Positions 45,177-55,380 of a DNA stretch of 64,000 bases are shown here, piece by piece. The DNA is from Nematocida parisii ERTm1. Taxonomy: Eukaryota; Microsporidia. Under the pieces are notes generated by a model, which saw nothing but the letters and a program-made list of their open reading frames with translations, was not told the DNA's origin and ran no database searches. Each line of letters begins with the position of its first letter. Position 1 is the first letter of the stretch. The DNA lies in NCBI RefSeq assembly GCF_000250985.1, contig NW_013524648.1:62001-126000 (forward strand), in the 5' to 3' direction. The translations under genes and the position numbers were made by a program.

Positions 45177-47093
45177 ATGAAAATAGTAATAATCCTAAGT
45201 ATATTAGCAATAAAAGGGATATTTTGCTCAGATAATGAAGTACCACCAAAAAAAGACACCAACCCACAGCAAGACAATATTGATTTAACCGAACCAAAGA
45301 ACATAGGAAACATGACAGATTTAATTAATTTTATTAACTATAGAAATGCTTATACATGGAGAAGAATGAAAAGCACTAAAGTAATGTCTACTAAAAACAA
45401 TGAAAGGCCATTTGATATGATTATGGAACGGTTTACAGATCATTCTACGAGAACAGAAATAATTCTTGATATAGGTGGCTCAGAGGAAATGAACTGCATT
45501 CTTATAGATGAGATAAAAAATGACGGCATCAGAGAAAAAAACAATTTAGAAAGAAATCATATTAAACAAAGCTCAGTTAAAAAAATGTCTGAAGAGCTTC
45601 CTAGTTTAAATGTACAGGTACAGTATGTTTATAAGGAAATGCGAGAGCATATTGAAAGTTTTGAGAATTACATAGAAATCTTAATAGAAGAAATGAATAT
45701 GTTAGATAATGACTCTAGAATCGGGTATTCTACTATACTTTCTGTAGTAGAAAATACATATTTGGTATTGCAGCAAAGCAAGAAGGTTATCCGTAAAATG
45801 CATTATTTATACACCCAGATGGATGACAATAGGTATAATGCGATAGGCAAGCATCCGATTATAGTGGGCGAAGAAAAGATCTTTTCGTATAAAGATATAG
45901 AAAAGAACATAGTAAACATTATAAAATGCATGGAAGAGATAGACGACATGGCAGATACAATTCCAAGATTTGAAAATATGACTCCTACGAGGTTCTTGCC
46001 TAGGATGAAAGAACTGCTCGATACAAAAGAAAAAATACTGAGCGAATTCCCAGTAATAAAAACAATTAACACAGCACTCGAAAAAGAGGTTAAAAAGTGC
46101 TTCTATCGGCTGAAATTAGGAAATAGCAACAGTATAGCCGTGATTAAGGACAGGTATGACTGCCACAGTGACGAGTTGCCTATTTCCTTATCTAGAAAGA
46201 CTTATACCACTTCTATATCCAACGAGTCCTTTTCATGGGGCGATAGTGTGGTATCTATATATAATTGCAATGATAAAGACATTGTATATATTTCAATTAA
46301 ATATAACCCGAATGGCCAATGCCTCCCAGGAAAAAGCAAATTTCATCTGAAGCTCAATATTAGACTAAATGACATAATGTTCCGAACACTAATCAATGCA
46401 ATTATAGGAAATGTAGTTATTCCACTAACAGAATGTGGTGCGCCAACTAACATTCGAAGTTTAGAACTTGCTAATCACAACCCAATTAACAGTTTAGACT
46501 ATCCCATTTCCTGCATTAGAAAAGAAAAAAACAACAACTACTGTAAGTATTACTCAGGAAAAATAAGACATGGTGTGGTACCAGGCCGGGGAATTATACT
46601 AGGCCCGTCTGGAAGCGAAATCCTGAGCAATTTTAAAGTTAAGGGACTTATGACAGCAGTATTCATAAATAATATGGACATTTCCCAGTGCCTAATAAGC
46701 TGGTACAACAGAAACAATTCAATACCTTATGACCTCGAAAGAATAAAAAAGGAGAATGACATCCTAAGGATAGTGCCCACTATAGACCCTGTCTCTACTT
46801 CACTCAATGGCTTAGACCCCACAGCGTCAAAAGAGTTCAAAATATGTACGCAGTACAAAACCAATGCAACAATAACAATTAACTTTAACTATCCAAATAT
46901 TCTTCTTGACTATGATTTGAACATATGGAACAATCCATTTATTTTGTGGTCAGATAAAGTCCATAAAGACGTCATTTGGTATAAATACTTAAACAAAAAA
47001 ACACAAACAATAGTGACAAACAGAATTATTACCGCCGAAAACAACCAATCCGCACAAGTTTTGTTTGGACTACTGAGGTCTCGAGATATATAA
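45177..47093 (+). CDS. Large secreted protein, unknown
   Basis: The frame encodes 638 residues with a clear signal peptide (MKIVIILSILAIKGIFC) and no later transmembrane segment. The first half is helical and charged with long heptads (about 120-290). The second half has more strands, several cysteines and an asparagine-rich character. The protein also contains ATAACCCGAA in its coding sequence (46303-46312). Secretion and fast sequence change suggest a host-exposed or spore-surface role, but no domain is assigned. Confidence 0.75.
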   Translation: MKIVIILSILAIKGIFCSDNEVPPKKDTNPQQDNIDLTEPKNIGNMTDLINFINYRNAYTWRRMKSTKVMSTKNNERPFDMIMERFTDHSTRTEIILDIGGSEEMNCILIDEIKNDGIREKNNLERNHIKQSSVKKMSEELPSLNVQVQYVYKEMREHIESFENYIEILIEEMNMLDNDSRIGYSTILSVVENTYLVLQQSKKVIRKMHYLYTQMDDNRYNAIGKHPIIVGEEKIFSYKDIEKNIVNIIKCMEEIDDMADTIPRFENMTPTRFLPRMKELLDTKEKILSEFPVIKTINTALEKEVKKCFYRLKLGNSNSIAVIKDRYDCHSDELPISLSRKTYTTSISNESFSWGDSVVSIYNCNDKDIVYISIKYNPNGQCLPGKSKFHLKLNIRLNDIMFRTLINAIIGNVVIPLTECGAPTNIRSLELANHNPINSLDYPISCIRKEKNNNYCKYYSGKIRHGVVPGRGIILGPSGSEILSNFKVKGLMTAVFINNMDISQCLISWYNRNNSIPYDLERIKKENDILRIVPTIDPVSTSLNGLDPTASKEFKICTQYKTNATITINFNYPNILLDYDLNIWNNPFILWSDKVHKDVIWYKYLNKKTQTIVTNRIITAENNQSAQVLFGLLRSRDI

Positions 47094-47817
47094 ACAATGC
47101 CACCAAAACGTATCTTTAAAGATATTATGTGTTTATTTCATATATCATATTTCTACTATAAACAAACACTTATGCTAATAAACCACTATCAATTTTATTA
47201 TTTGTTTATATATCATAACCCAAACACTCACTATTTAAATTATAAAGTACAAATTACTGCATCACCCAGAAACACAGAAAGCATTCAATCATGGCTTACT
47301 ATGTAATATTACTTAAAAATAAATTAAAATTCCATAAAATGTGCAAATTATACTGAATATAAACTTATAAATAAAGCTGTTTTTTCCTTGAAGTAGACAA
47401 CTTCCAATAACAAAAGCTGTCACACACATATTTTGACACTCCAAACATCATCATTTTGTTTGGTATTCTGGGCCTCACTATCCAAAACCAGCAAATAATA
47501 TTATTAAGTACGGAGTATGTTACCAAATATTTAATATAATTATAAAAGAACCCACTATACGTATATAGTAGACCAATAGAATAATTTATACAGCATTCAC
47601 TATAATTTACTCCTGTATTTCTAAGGATAATAAAGTAAAATAAGCAATGGAATGCTCTGTTTAAAAATAAAATTATACAAAATAGAATTATTCAAAAAAT
47701 GAACAAAATAATGAAATATTTATTGGGCAAAAATTGTTTATTTTTATATTAAAACACAAAATATTGATAAAAATAAAAATATTAAAAATATAAATAACTT
47801 TAATTTTTTAATTTTTA
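47094..47817. other. Intergenic region with inverted hairpin element
   Basis: AT-rich spacer; it holds the inverted copy B of the 96-bp element (47394-47490) and its AAGGAAAAAACAGCTT companion (47374-47392). The 69-residue frame 47097-47306, beginning 4 bp past the previous stop, has no supporting features. Confidence 0.5.
47374..47490 (-). ncRNA. Candidate structured RNA element, copy B
   Basis: Reverse-strand partner of 16752-16847, aligned without gaps over 96 bp with 11 differences by my count. The two hairpins are retained: the first stem is CCAAACA/TGTTTGG here, and loop substitutions account for most of the remaining differences inside hairpins. The element is followed on its own strand, with almost no gap, by the AAGGAAAAAACAGCTT word that lies about 50 bp further on in copy A. 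Flanking sequences do not match, so an independent unit is implied. Confidence 0.45.
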
Positions 47818-48726
47818 ATGAAATTCATGAAGATAAGATTAGCGATAGCTGTAGGAGTATTTATACACACAATCATAGCTACTACTTTTACAAAAGGTGA
47901 AGTACCGTCTGAAAAATCTGAAAACTTAATCGTATTATCTAAAGAAGATTTCAAATACTTAATAGAAATGCCTGCGGGAAAGAGTGAAGAGCCCAAAGAA
48001 AATATAGCTGCTGCCAATCCAGCAGAGAAGAAGGATGGGGAGAATAAGGATGGAGAGAAGAAGGATGGAGAGAAGAAGGATGAGGATGATAAAAATACAG
48101 GAGTAAAGTATTATGACTATGCTGAGTTTGGTATTAATCTAGGAGTATCTAACTCTGAATTAGTCAATAGTAGAAATGACAAAGGAAATATTTTGAAAAT
48201 TTTTGTGGACAAGGTTACAATAACTGAACAATGTACATTTAAGCTGCACTTCTTAAAGGATGGAAAAACACAAGAAGACTGTTTAAAAAATGCTAATGAA
48301 TCAAATGGACACACAATAATTGGTGAGATTGACCTGGATAAAGCAACTGAGTTTTTAAATTCAGCTAAGAGTAGTGAAGAATCAGTATCTGCAGTTACTC
48401 TAAAATTAAGAATTAAGCATTCTGACTTAGAAGAGTTAAAGAAGAAGTATGAAGCAAAGAGTATAGGAAAGGAGTATTATATTCATGCCACCAACATAAA
48501 TACACCTCAAGCTGCAAACAAGAATGATCCTATTCAAATGAAATCCTGCATAGGAGGACTATACAGTAGTATGTACACAACAGAGGATATAATTAATGAA
48601 ATCAAAAGCAAAGACTCAGAAGAGGAAGGATTCTTTGCAGCAAACTGGAAGGGAATTTTAATAGGATCTGTTGTTGTAATTGGTATTTGTGTTATTGTTG
48701 GTGTTTTTGTCAGCAGAAACAAGTAA
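47818..48726 (+). CDS. Type I membrane protein, secreted domain unknown
   Basis: The frame encodes 302 residues from ATG 47818 (a second ATG at 47827). A signal peptide lies at about 1-23. A Lys/Asp/Glu repeat (KKDGENKDGEKKDGEKKDED) sits at about 71-90. The central domain (about 100-245) alternates strands and helices and has three cysteines. A transmembrane helix is near 276-297 (GILIGSVVVIGICVIVGVF), followed by a short basic tail. This is a type I surface or endomembrane protein. No family is recognised; the central domain looks globular. Confidence 0.7.
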   Translation: MKFMKIRLAIAVGVFIHTIIATTFTKGEVPSEKSENLIVLSKEDFKYLIEMPAGKSEEPKENIAAANPAEKKDGENKDGEKKDGEKKDEDDKNTGVKYYDYAEFGINLGVSNSELVNSRNDKGNILKIFVDKVTITEQCTFKLHFLKDGKTQEDCLKNANESNGHTIIGEIDLDKATEFLNSAKSSEESVSAVTLKLRIKHSDLEELKKKYEAKSIGKEYYIHATNINTPQAANKNDPIQMKSCIGGLYSSMYTTEDIINEIKSKDSEEEGFFAANWKGILIGSVVVIGICVIVGVFVSRNK

Positions 48727-49222
48727 TAGGAAGTTAATTAAGCATTCCTTGCCCTGTTTTAGGCTGTTTACAATGCTGATTCTTTGGTTTTTATTTATGT
48801 GTTTATAGTACATGTATTATACTCTTAAATAAGACTGTGTTTAATGCGCTTTCTGTTTAATAAAGCATATTACATTACATGCACTAAAATAACATCTGTG
48901 CCAAAAACAGTGTACACCCGCTAGAATAGTTAATAAGCAGGAAGTTACAAAATAACACAGTTAATAAATAACAATCAAAACCATTTTTAGCTTATTACAA
49001 TATCATTATTGATTGTTTCGCGTATTCTAGTGTAATTAAAAATTTACATCTTAGAATATCTGAAAATCCATTTCTTTATTTATCGGATAATAGCACACAA
49101 AGGAATAACAAACAAAATATAAAAATAATCTAAATACTATTTAATATTTTTATACATTTTGTGTATTTTATACAGAAATATATGCGTGGGATTTAAATAA
49201 TATAATACAGTACCACGCACAT
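48727..49222. other. Intergenic region
   Basis: Convergent AT-rich spacer with no supported gene, repeat or RNA. Confidence 0.5.
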
Positions 49223-50068
49223 TTATACCAGCTTTATAAGACAGCCACTTAGTTTTTCTATTTTCTTATATATTATAACAAAAAATGCCAAATTCTTTTG
49301 GGTCTTACTTAGAACAAGAAGGCATACAAGAGAATAAATCTGGAATAAGCAAGATCCAATAATTATCCACATAGATATCTCTATACTCACGCAGAAATAG
49401 TTCAAGCTATACTCTTTATACATCTGAGAATATACAGTGTTTACACTTATTAGAGTCTGTTTTCTGTCATTGTCCGCTCTTTCTACACATGCATACATTC
49501 TATCAAGTGATCTGTATATTCTGTCCTGTTCTACGCAGTACAAACTAAAAATTCTTTCTCTCTTTTCTTCTGTTTTTTGGATCTGTCGCTTAATACATAT
49601 TTCCAGCATAAGAAAGATAATAGTAAAAATAAAAATGAGATAGGTCATCTTAGACAGCAGAACAATAATAACAGCAGATTTAAGAATATACATCAAGTAC
49701 TTCTTAGCGTATTTAACACGAGCATTTGCTATTTGTGCCTCTGTCTCCTTCTCTACAAGTAATGTAGCTACGTTTTTGTGCTCTTTTTTGTCCAGTGCAC
49801 TTTTAAGCTTTGCATGGACTGAGTACACTCTGCTTTCCACATACGCTCTTTCAGCAGAAAGCGGCAGTAATTCTTTGAAACTGGAAAGCATCTGCGATAC
49901 AGCAAATATAACTATTTTTCTTCCTTCTTTTCCCATATGGTATTCTAGTGCTGCTAAATTCTTTAGTGCGCTGCAAGCCTTCCCTGCTAAAATAAGCAGC
50001 CCGTATAAAACAATAAGAATAGACTGCAGGAAAGAAAATACCCCACCAAACAGCCCAACCATAGCCAT
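49223..50068 (-). CDS. Polytopic membrane protein, unknown
   Basis: The 281-residue frame starts at ATG 50068 (or 50062). Hydrophobic segments lie at about 5-30, 124-160 (two close helices) and 225-255, with basic, helical cytosolic loops between them. The layout resembles membrane-shaping or peroxin-like proteins, but I find no diagnostic motif. It is on the same strand as GRASP, ending the pair with a 70-bp spacer. Confidence 0.6.
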   Translation of the reverse strand: MAMVGLFGGVFSFLQSILIVLYGLLILAGKACSALKNLAALEYHMGKEGRKIVIFAVSQMLSSFKELLPLSAERAYVESRVYSVHAKLKSALDKKEHKNVATLLVEKETEAQIANARVKYAKKYLMYILKSAVIIVLLSKMTYLIFIFTIIFLMLEICIKRQIQKTEEKRERIFSLYCVEQDRIYRSLDRMYACVERADNDRKQTLISVNTVYSQMYKEYSLNYFCVSIEISMWIIIGSCLFQIYSLVCLLVLSKTQKNLAFFVIIYKKIEKLSGCLIKLV

Positions 50069-50138
50069 GAAAATAAAATATTTCTTTATTCAGCGGTTAT
50101 AATTAGAAAAGATTAAAATCTTTCTAGCTATTTAAGAA

Positions 50139-52562
50139 CTACTTAAAAAAATCATCTGTGGTATACCCAGCATCTCCTGGCTGCAGGTAGAAAGGGTCTC
50201 GCTTATTTTTTTTCTCTGAAGGATTTCCTACTAGTGGCTCTTGTAAGGCTTCTTCTCTTGGATACACACGGACATCACCTGGAGCAGGTCCGCCATTTAG
50301 CATATTGTATGCCTGCTGGCTTGGGATGTACCCTGCAAGAGGTCCTGGCACGCTTTCATCAAATTCAGAGGGATAGAATGTATTTGGAGCAGGTGCCTCT
50401 TTGGGATCATGCGGTGGGAAATTATACTCATTATATGCTTGATTGATTACTGTAGTTGGCTTTTCTTTAGGATGGGGTTTTTCGGGTGGAGCATACTCTT
50501 TCACGGTTTCCCTGACTGTTTCCTTTATAGGCTTCTCGTGGGAATCTTCTATCCTCTTGTGATGCACAACAGTAGATGTTATTTTTTCACCATCTTTATG
50601 AGATTTCTCGGATTTTTCTTCATGTGTAGAGGATTTCTTCTTTGTGCTATCTGAATGGCTATCGGGCTTTTTATACTCTGTATGTGTAGACACTTTTTCG
50701 TATACAGCATGGTTTGTGGGTGATTTCTCATGGTTGTCTCTGCTTTTAGTTGCTTTTTCTTCATAATACTCTTCTTTCTGATTATTGAAAGGTGAGTATT
50801 CATACGCCATGCCATCTCTCGGGTCGTATTTACTATACAGTGGAGGCTGCTCATATTCAATCTCTCGATTTTGTGCTGGCCGGCCGTACTCTTCCAACTC
50901 ATCTGGTGAGTTGTCTACAGTGTAGCTTCTTTCAAAGTTATTCCAGCCCTGCGTATAGTCTGGCGTGGGCGGCTGCTCATACATCTGTGATTTATCTGCA
51001 TATAGCGGAGGCTGCTCTCTAGGCCTTTCTGGCGACGGTGTATATTTAGAATAGCGCGACTGTGTTCTCTCTACTTGCTCAGTGTATGGTGCAGGTCGGG
51101 AATCATATTCTTTATATTTCACATATTCATATGGCACATTATTTGCAGTGTACTCTGCTTGGTTTATAGTCGGTGCGTTTATATAGTCATACATTTCTGT
51201 ACCCTGCCCATTTAGCATATTTGATGCCAGGTTCGCAGATGTATTGTATTCATACGGGGCAGTAATCGAGTTGTCTTGCGTGCTCTCCATCTGGTAGTTC
51301 TCTAAAATATCTTTGTAATCCGAACTAGATATTCTTGAAATGTGATCTACCGTTGGGGAAGAAACTGGTTCATCTTCTAACGCTTGACATTTGAAACCAT
51401 CAGATACTTCATCAGTGGGCATTGTTTCATATAAAGATTGGTGCAGCTCTTCTTCTAGCATCTTTCCTCGTATTTCAGAGTTTAGTTCATCTGCTATTTC
51501 ATCAGTCATGCCCTGCTGTGCATCTAAAGGGAATTCACTATTCACCTCACACTCATACATTCTTTGGCCAGACTCAGTACTCTGTATCTGCATATCCTGC
51601 ACTTTCTCTGCTAAAGCAGTCTCAGTGGGAATGCCACCAATAGTATATTCGTTTGTTTCTTCTGAGTATGCTATAGGCACATTCATGCCACTTTCTTGTA
51701 AACTACTTTCTGCTGTTACAGCATCTGTTACACTTTCTGTATCTTCTGCCTCTGGCGTGCCTTGTGCAGAATTGGTATTTACTGCTTCTTGCAGTGGAGG
51801 TTGCACTGTTCTCTGCAATGGCTGCTTATTTGTTTCCTGTAACGGTTGTTGCACTGTTTCTTGCACTGACTGTTCATTCCCGCCAGAAACTGCCTCTGTA
51901 TACACAGCCATAGGCATGGCTGGTGAAATACATTTAGCAGTGCGGTTAGGCTTTACTACTTCCTCCACTAAATCTATGCTTGCATCTGTATATGGCACTT
52001 CATTGAGTATGCCACCTCCTAAGCTGCACCCAATCTCTCCATCTAGTGTAGGATATATCTCCACCTTTCTTATGCTTAGCATTCCTATGTTATACACCAG
52101 TAAAGCCACAGGCCCTCCTTTGTGGTTTATCAGCATATTCTCAAACTCATTCTCCCAAGAGAACCCTCCATTACCATGCCCTATGATATAATCCTCATCC
52201 TTTCTTAGCCCAGACTCCAAGGCAGGTGAGTTATACTCCACATCCAAAACACGGAATGTATATGGAGCTCTCTCACCCTTATGGAATTTAATGCTAAATC
52301 CAATTTTCTCCCCATTCTCCCTAACCATATCCAATAAGAACTCTTTCTTTGACCGGACATCATACATAAGCAGCTGTACCTTCCCAGTCTCCCATGACTC
52401 GGTTATTCTTAGTATATCCTTTTCACTGGATATGCTTTGTCCATTGATTTCTACTATATAATGAAGCACTGGAAGTATTCCGTACCTGTCAGCGGCTGAC
52501 TGGCTTCTTACTTTTATCACGTGCAGTGAGTTAGAAATGCACTTGCTTGTTGTACTTCCCAT
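50139..52562 (-). CDS. GRH1: GRASP-family Golgi protein with long disordered tail
   Basis: The frame encodes 807 residues. It begins MGSTTSK, an N-myristoylation signature. Residues about 8-100 and 105-195 are the two tandem PDZ-like domains of GRASP55/65/Grh1: the first with HYIVEINGQSI, the second with VEYNSPALESGLRKDEDYII and, at its end, GEIGCSLGGGIL (the family's GxGxG segment). GRASPs tether ER-exit-site and Golgi membranes and support unconventional secretion. The remaining 600 residues are low complexity (Tyr/Pro/Ser/Glu-rich, with QPPL and EQPPLY repeats), far longer than the yeast Grh1 tail. The start agrees with the Gly2. Confidence 0.92.
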   Translation of the reverse strand: MGSTTSKCISNSLHVIKVRSQSAADRYGILPVLHYIVEINGQSISSEKDILRITESWETGKVQLLMYDVRSKKEFLLDMVRENGEKIGFSIKFHKGERAPYTFRVLDVEYNSPALESGLRKDEDYIIGHGNGGFSWENEFENMLINHKGGPVALLVYNIGMLSIRKVEIYPTLDGEIGCSLGGGILNEVPYTDASIDLVEEVVKPNRTAKCISPAMPMAVYTEAVSGGNEQSVQETVQQPLQETNKQPLQRTVQPPLQEAVNTNSAQGTPEAEDTESVTDAVTAESSLQESGMNVPIAYSEETNEYTIGGIPTETALAEKVQDMQIQSTESGQRMYECEVNSEFPLDAQQGMTDEIADELNSEIRGKMLEEELHQSLYETMPTDEVSDGFKCQALEDEPVSSPTVDHISRISSSDYKDILENYQMESTQDNSITAPYEYNTSANLASNMLNGQGTEMYDYINAPTINQAEYTANNVPYEYVKYKEYDSRPAPYTEQVERTQSRYSKYTPSPERPREQPPLYADKSQMYEQPPTPDYTQGWNNFERSYTVDNSPDELEEYGRPAQNREIEYEQPPLYSKYDPRDGMAYEYSPFNNQKEEYYEEKATKSRDNHEKSPTNHAVYEKVSTHTEYKKPDSHSDSTKKKSSTHEEKSEKSHKDGEKITSTVVHHKRIEDSHEKPIKETVRETVKEYAPPEKPHPKEKPTTVINQAYNEYNFPPHDPKEAPAPNTFYPSEFDESVPGPLAGYIPSQQAYNMLNGGPAPGDVRVYPREEALQEPLVGNPSEKKNKRDPFYLQPGDAGYTTDDFFK

Positions 52563-53179
52563 TGAAAATAAAAAACACGAAATCTTCCAGAAATGAAACA
52601 GCAGAATTATTAATTTATTCTTTCATACACCAAACACAGATTAATAATAACATTTATAGACCAGAATTCAACCAATAACAGTAGAATCCAAGGCCATCTA
52701 AGCAATTATTAACTGCTGTATAGCAAGTAACAGTAGAGTGTACTATTTGCCCACAGCAATCCATTTTATACCTAATAAACACTCTTTCACTTCTGGCTAT
52801 TTAGTGTTATTCTAGTAATTTTATATTATAATTATCCGTTATACTGTATTATATGCATAAGCACTGGGTACATCTAAATAACCCAAATATAACCAAAATA
52901 AATTACATAATGACCAGTTATTTATGATATACAGATATTTTTATAAGTCTGATTACCATTTAGTGCACAAAATGCAAATGGCAATTTCTTATTTTACACT
53001 CAGTAATTTCAACACTTCACATATATTTATGGTCTGCTGCTTTTCCTGTTGAATACAGAACCAGAAATGGCTTGAACCCGAAAATCAAAATAATTAGAGG
53101 TGTGCCGAATTTGCATGAAATAAGTACAGCATGCGATAGAATACTGCAGAAACACTTTTGCTGATTTCTTATTCGCAAT
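52563..53179. other. Intergenic region
   Basis: AT-rich spacer between two minus-strand genes. A partial motif, AACCCGAA, occurs at 53075-53082. No gene seen. Confidence 0.45.
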
Positions 53180-53989
53180 TTATTCTTTCTTTGTTCTGGT
53201 ATTTGTTCGTATCCATCTGTGCGTCAGTATTTGGTCTATGGAAAGTCTTTCTTCAGGCTCTCGTACAAGTAGTTTTGAAATGAAGTCTTTGCATGCATTG
53301 GACAAGTACGAAGGGAATGTGAACTCAATTGATTTGATCCGCTTGAATGTCTCATCAGTGCTTCCCTTTGCCTCAAAAGGAGGATTTCCCACAACAAATT
53401 CATATGCTAGAACTCCTATTCCCCATATGTCCACGTACTTGTCATGTTTCTGATGACAGACCATCTCCGGTGGCAAGTAGTCCATTGTACCACAGAAAGT
53501 ATACCTTTTGCTGTCAATATTATGTACTGCCCATCCAAAGTCAGCTATTTTCAGCTTATTATCTGCCCCTATCAGAATGTTCTCTGGTTTTATGTCTCTG
53601 TGTATCACATTCTTAGTATGTATGTACTTCAATGCCTGGACCATTTCTGCAATGTATTTTGCGCCCTCCTGCTCTGTGAACCTCTTCTTTTTCTGGAGAA
53701 GCTTAAACATTTCTCCTTTTGCTGCATACTCCAGTATAATATATACATTTAAGTCGTCGTAGAAGTACCCATACAGCCGAAGTATGTTCTCGTGCTTCAT
53801 GTGGCTCTGTATTTCAATCTCGCGCCGGACTTGTTTGGTTGCATTGCACCCGGTTATTTCTGTTTTTAACAATATTTTCAGCGCAACTATAAACCCAGAT
53901 TTCTTCTCCCGTGCTAGGTACACCTTCCCAAACTTCCCTCGCCCTAAAGATGCCCCAATTTCAAAGTCGTCAAACTTCCATCTGTTCAT
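53180..53989 (-). CDS. IPL1: Aurora-type mitotic kinase
   Basis: The 269-residue protein is a near-minimal Ser/Thr kinase domain. The Gly loop is GRGKFGKV, the ATP-binding lysine is Lys38 (VALKIL), HRDIKPEN holds the catalytic loop at 130-137, and DFG is at 150-152. The activation loop contains YTFCGTMDYLPPEM with the regulatory Thr164, as in Aurora/Ipl1. Aurora acts at kinetochores and spindle. There is no long N-terminal extension; the INCENP-binding elements in the N-lobe are present in the usual place. It shares a 33-bp divergent spacer with the DeSI-type gene. Confidence 0.95.
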   Translation of the reverse strand: MNRWKFDDFEIGASLGRGKFGKVYLAREKKSGFIVALKILLKTEITGCNATKQVRREIEIQSHMKHENILRLYGYFYDDLNVYIILEYAAKGEMFKLLQKKKRFTEQEGAKYIAEMVQALKYIHTKNVIHRDIKPENILIGADNKLKIADFGWAVHNIDSKRYTFCGTMDYLPPEMVCHQKHDKYVDIWGIGVLAYEFVVGNPPFEAKGSTDETFKRIKSIEFTFPSYLSNACKDFISKLLVREPEERLSIDQILTHRWIRTNTRTKKE

Positions 53990-54022
53990 CCGAAATAAAA
54001 GAAAATATTATAATTTGTGTTT
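53990..54022. promoter_or_regulatory. 33-bp divergent promoter
   Basis: The only sequence between the Aurora start (53989, minus) and the DeSI start (54023, plus) is 33 bp and AT-rich, so both must share promoter elements. Confidence 0.5.
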
Positions 54023-54460
54023 ATGGCAAGTGTTCAACTGTGGGTATACAACATAGGAAATGACGCAGCGCTTGAAATGATCAGAGCAGCCCTTGGAGTA
54101 AAAATAGAAGGCATATGGCACACTTCATTATACGTTTATGAAAAAGAGTACTATTTCATGTCAGGCATAAGAAAAGACCTGCCAGGAACAAGTCCATTCG
54201 GTGCACCTGTGAAGAAAATAGACTTAGGTGACACAGAAGTCACAGAAAAAGAATTCGCAGAGTATTTAGAAGTAATAAATGACCTGTACACAGAAGGAAC
54301 TTACCATATAATAAGACACAATTGTAATCACTTTACAAATGAAATATCCCTACGCTTAGTGAATAAGCAAGTGCCTGCTTACATAATGGATGTAGCAAAA
54401 TTATTTGAAGATACACCATTTGAAGTATTCCTATCAGGAATAACCCCTGGTATACAATAA
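54023..54460 (+). CDS. DeSI/PPPDE-family cysteine peptidase
   Basis: The 145-residue frame starts at ATG 54023 (the longer GTG-started frame adds MF only). It is a PPPDE domain: LWVYNIG at the start, then GIWHTSLYVYEKEYYF with the catalytic His33, then HNCNHFTNE with the catalytic Cys101, and the closing YIMDV. In other eukaryotes DeSI proteins remove SUMO or palmitate. It occurs as a single-domain protein, as in DeSI-1/2. It may act with the SUMO pathway, whose E1 subunit Uba2 is encoded at 57605; that link is inference. Confidence 0.9.
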   Translation: MASVQLWVYNIGNDAALEMIRAALGVKIEGIWHTSLYVYEKEYYFMSGIRKDLPGTSPFGAPVKKIDLGDTEVTEKEFAEYLEVINDLYTEGTYHIIRHNCNHFTNEISLRLVNKQVPAYIMDVAKLFEDTPFEVFLSGITPGIQ

Positions 54461-54510
54461 ACCTTTATACATGTAATTGTCTACACATAATCATAAACTT
54501 TATTCTGTGA

Positions 54511-55380
54511 CTATTTATGCTTTTTGTACTCTGTGATCATTCTGCTACTATTTATTAGTATAAGACTATCACTTGATACTATTTGACAAGAAGACTCTTT
54601 ATGTAAAAATAATGAATGGCCAGTAACTGGGCATACACAGCGAGTGAACAGATTTGGTCCTGAATATATTAATGTATCTGAATATTCATGTAGTATACTT
54701 GCAGTGTATTTAGTCTTTATCTCTTTTATTACAGAAATATTCCTTATGTCTATATTTTTTATTCTATTCTCCTGTGATATAATCATTTCTATGCTTGAAG
54801 AGTGAAATATGCCTGCTTTAATATTCTTTATATTTTTTATTTCTATTTCTTCTTTCATTGTTCTTATGTCTATTAGTCTTACAGTATTATCACACAGTAA
54901 AATATAATTATTCTCATTACTTGCACTGAATACTTTACGTGGTGTATTTTTGCTAGTATTTGCATTATTTGTATTATACATAGACACTTTATTATAATCA
55001 AATATAGATAAGCCTGAATCTGTCTCTGAAATAATCCAAGGACTATTCTTATGTATTATTCCATTGATAAACCCATCTATGTGTGATAGTGTGCCTGCCT
55101 TTTGATTTATATGTGAAATAGTTCCTGATTCATGAAGAGTGATTATTCCTGTTGTAGGGAGTGATTCTATCCCAAGTACTTTAGAAGGTATAGGACAGAA
55201 TCTTTCTGTATAAAGTGCATCTTTATACACAAATATGTATCCATCTTTAGTCCCTGAATATATAATATTATTTACTGCACATACTGCAGTAGGATGTTTG
55301 CTTATTTCCCATTGTGACTCTTGTTTAAGCAAAGAAATACTTTCATAATTCTCTATTCTTGAGAGGTATCTGTCCACCAT
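54511..55380 (-). CDS. Beta-propeller-like protein, unknown
   Basis: The frame encodes 289 residues from ATG 55380. Repeated strand-like segments (for example IIYSGTKDGYIFVY, IITLHESGTISHIN, ILLCDNTVRLIDIRT) at roughly 40-residue spacing suggest a degenerate WD40 propeller of five to seven blades. WD signatures are weak, with only LIDIR and NIDIR ends resembling a WD dipeptide. No partner can be named. Confidence 0.6.
   Translation of the reverse strand: MVDRYLSRIENYESISLLKQESQWEISKHPTAVCAVNNIIYSGTKDGYIFVYKDALYTERFCPIPSKVLGIESLPTTGIITLHESGTISHINQKAGTLSHIDGFINGIIHKNSPWIISETDSGLSIFDYNKVSMYNTNNANTSKNTPRKVFSASNENNYILLCDNTVRLIDIRTMKEEIEIKNIKNIKAGIFHSSSIEMIISQENRIKNIDIRNISVIKEIKTKYTASILHEYSDTLIYSGPNLFTRCVCPVTGHSLFLHKESSCQIVSSDSLILINSSRMITEYKKHK

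Noticed and set aside
47097-47306. A 69-residue frame right after the 638-residue secreted protein
   Set aside because: Its composition is that of the AT-rich spacer (Tyr/Ile/Asn/His-rich), with no domain or signal.
51391-52191. A 266-residue plus-strand frame
   Set aside because: Complement of the GRASP tail and PDZ region; Ser/Cys-rich shadow.
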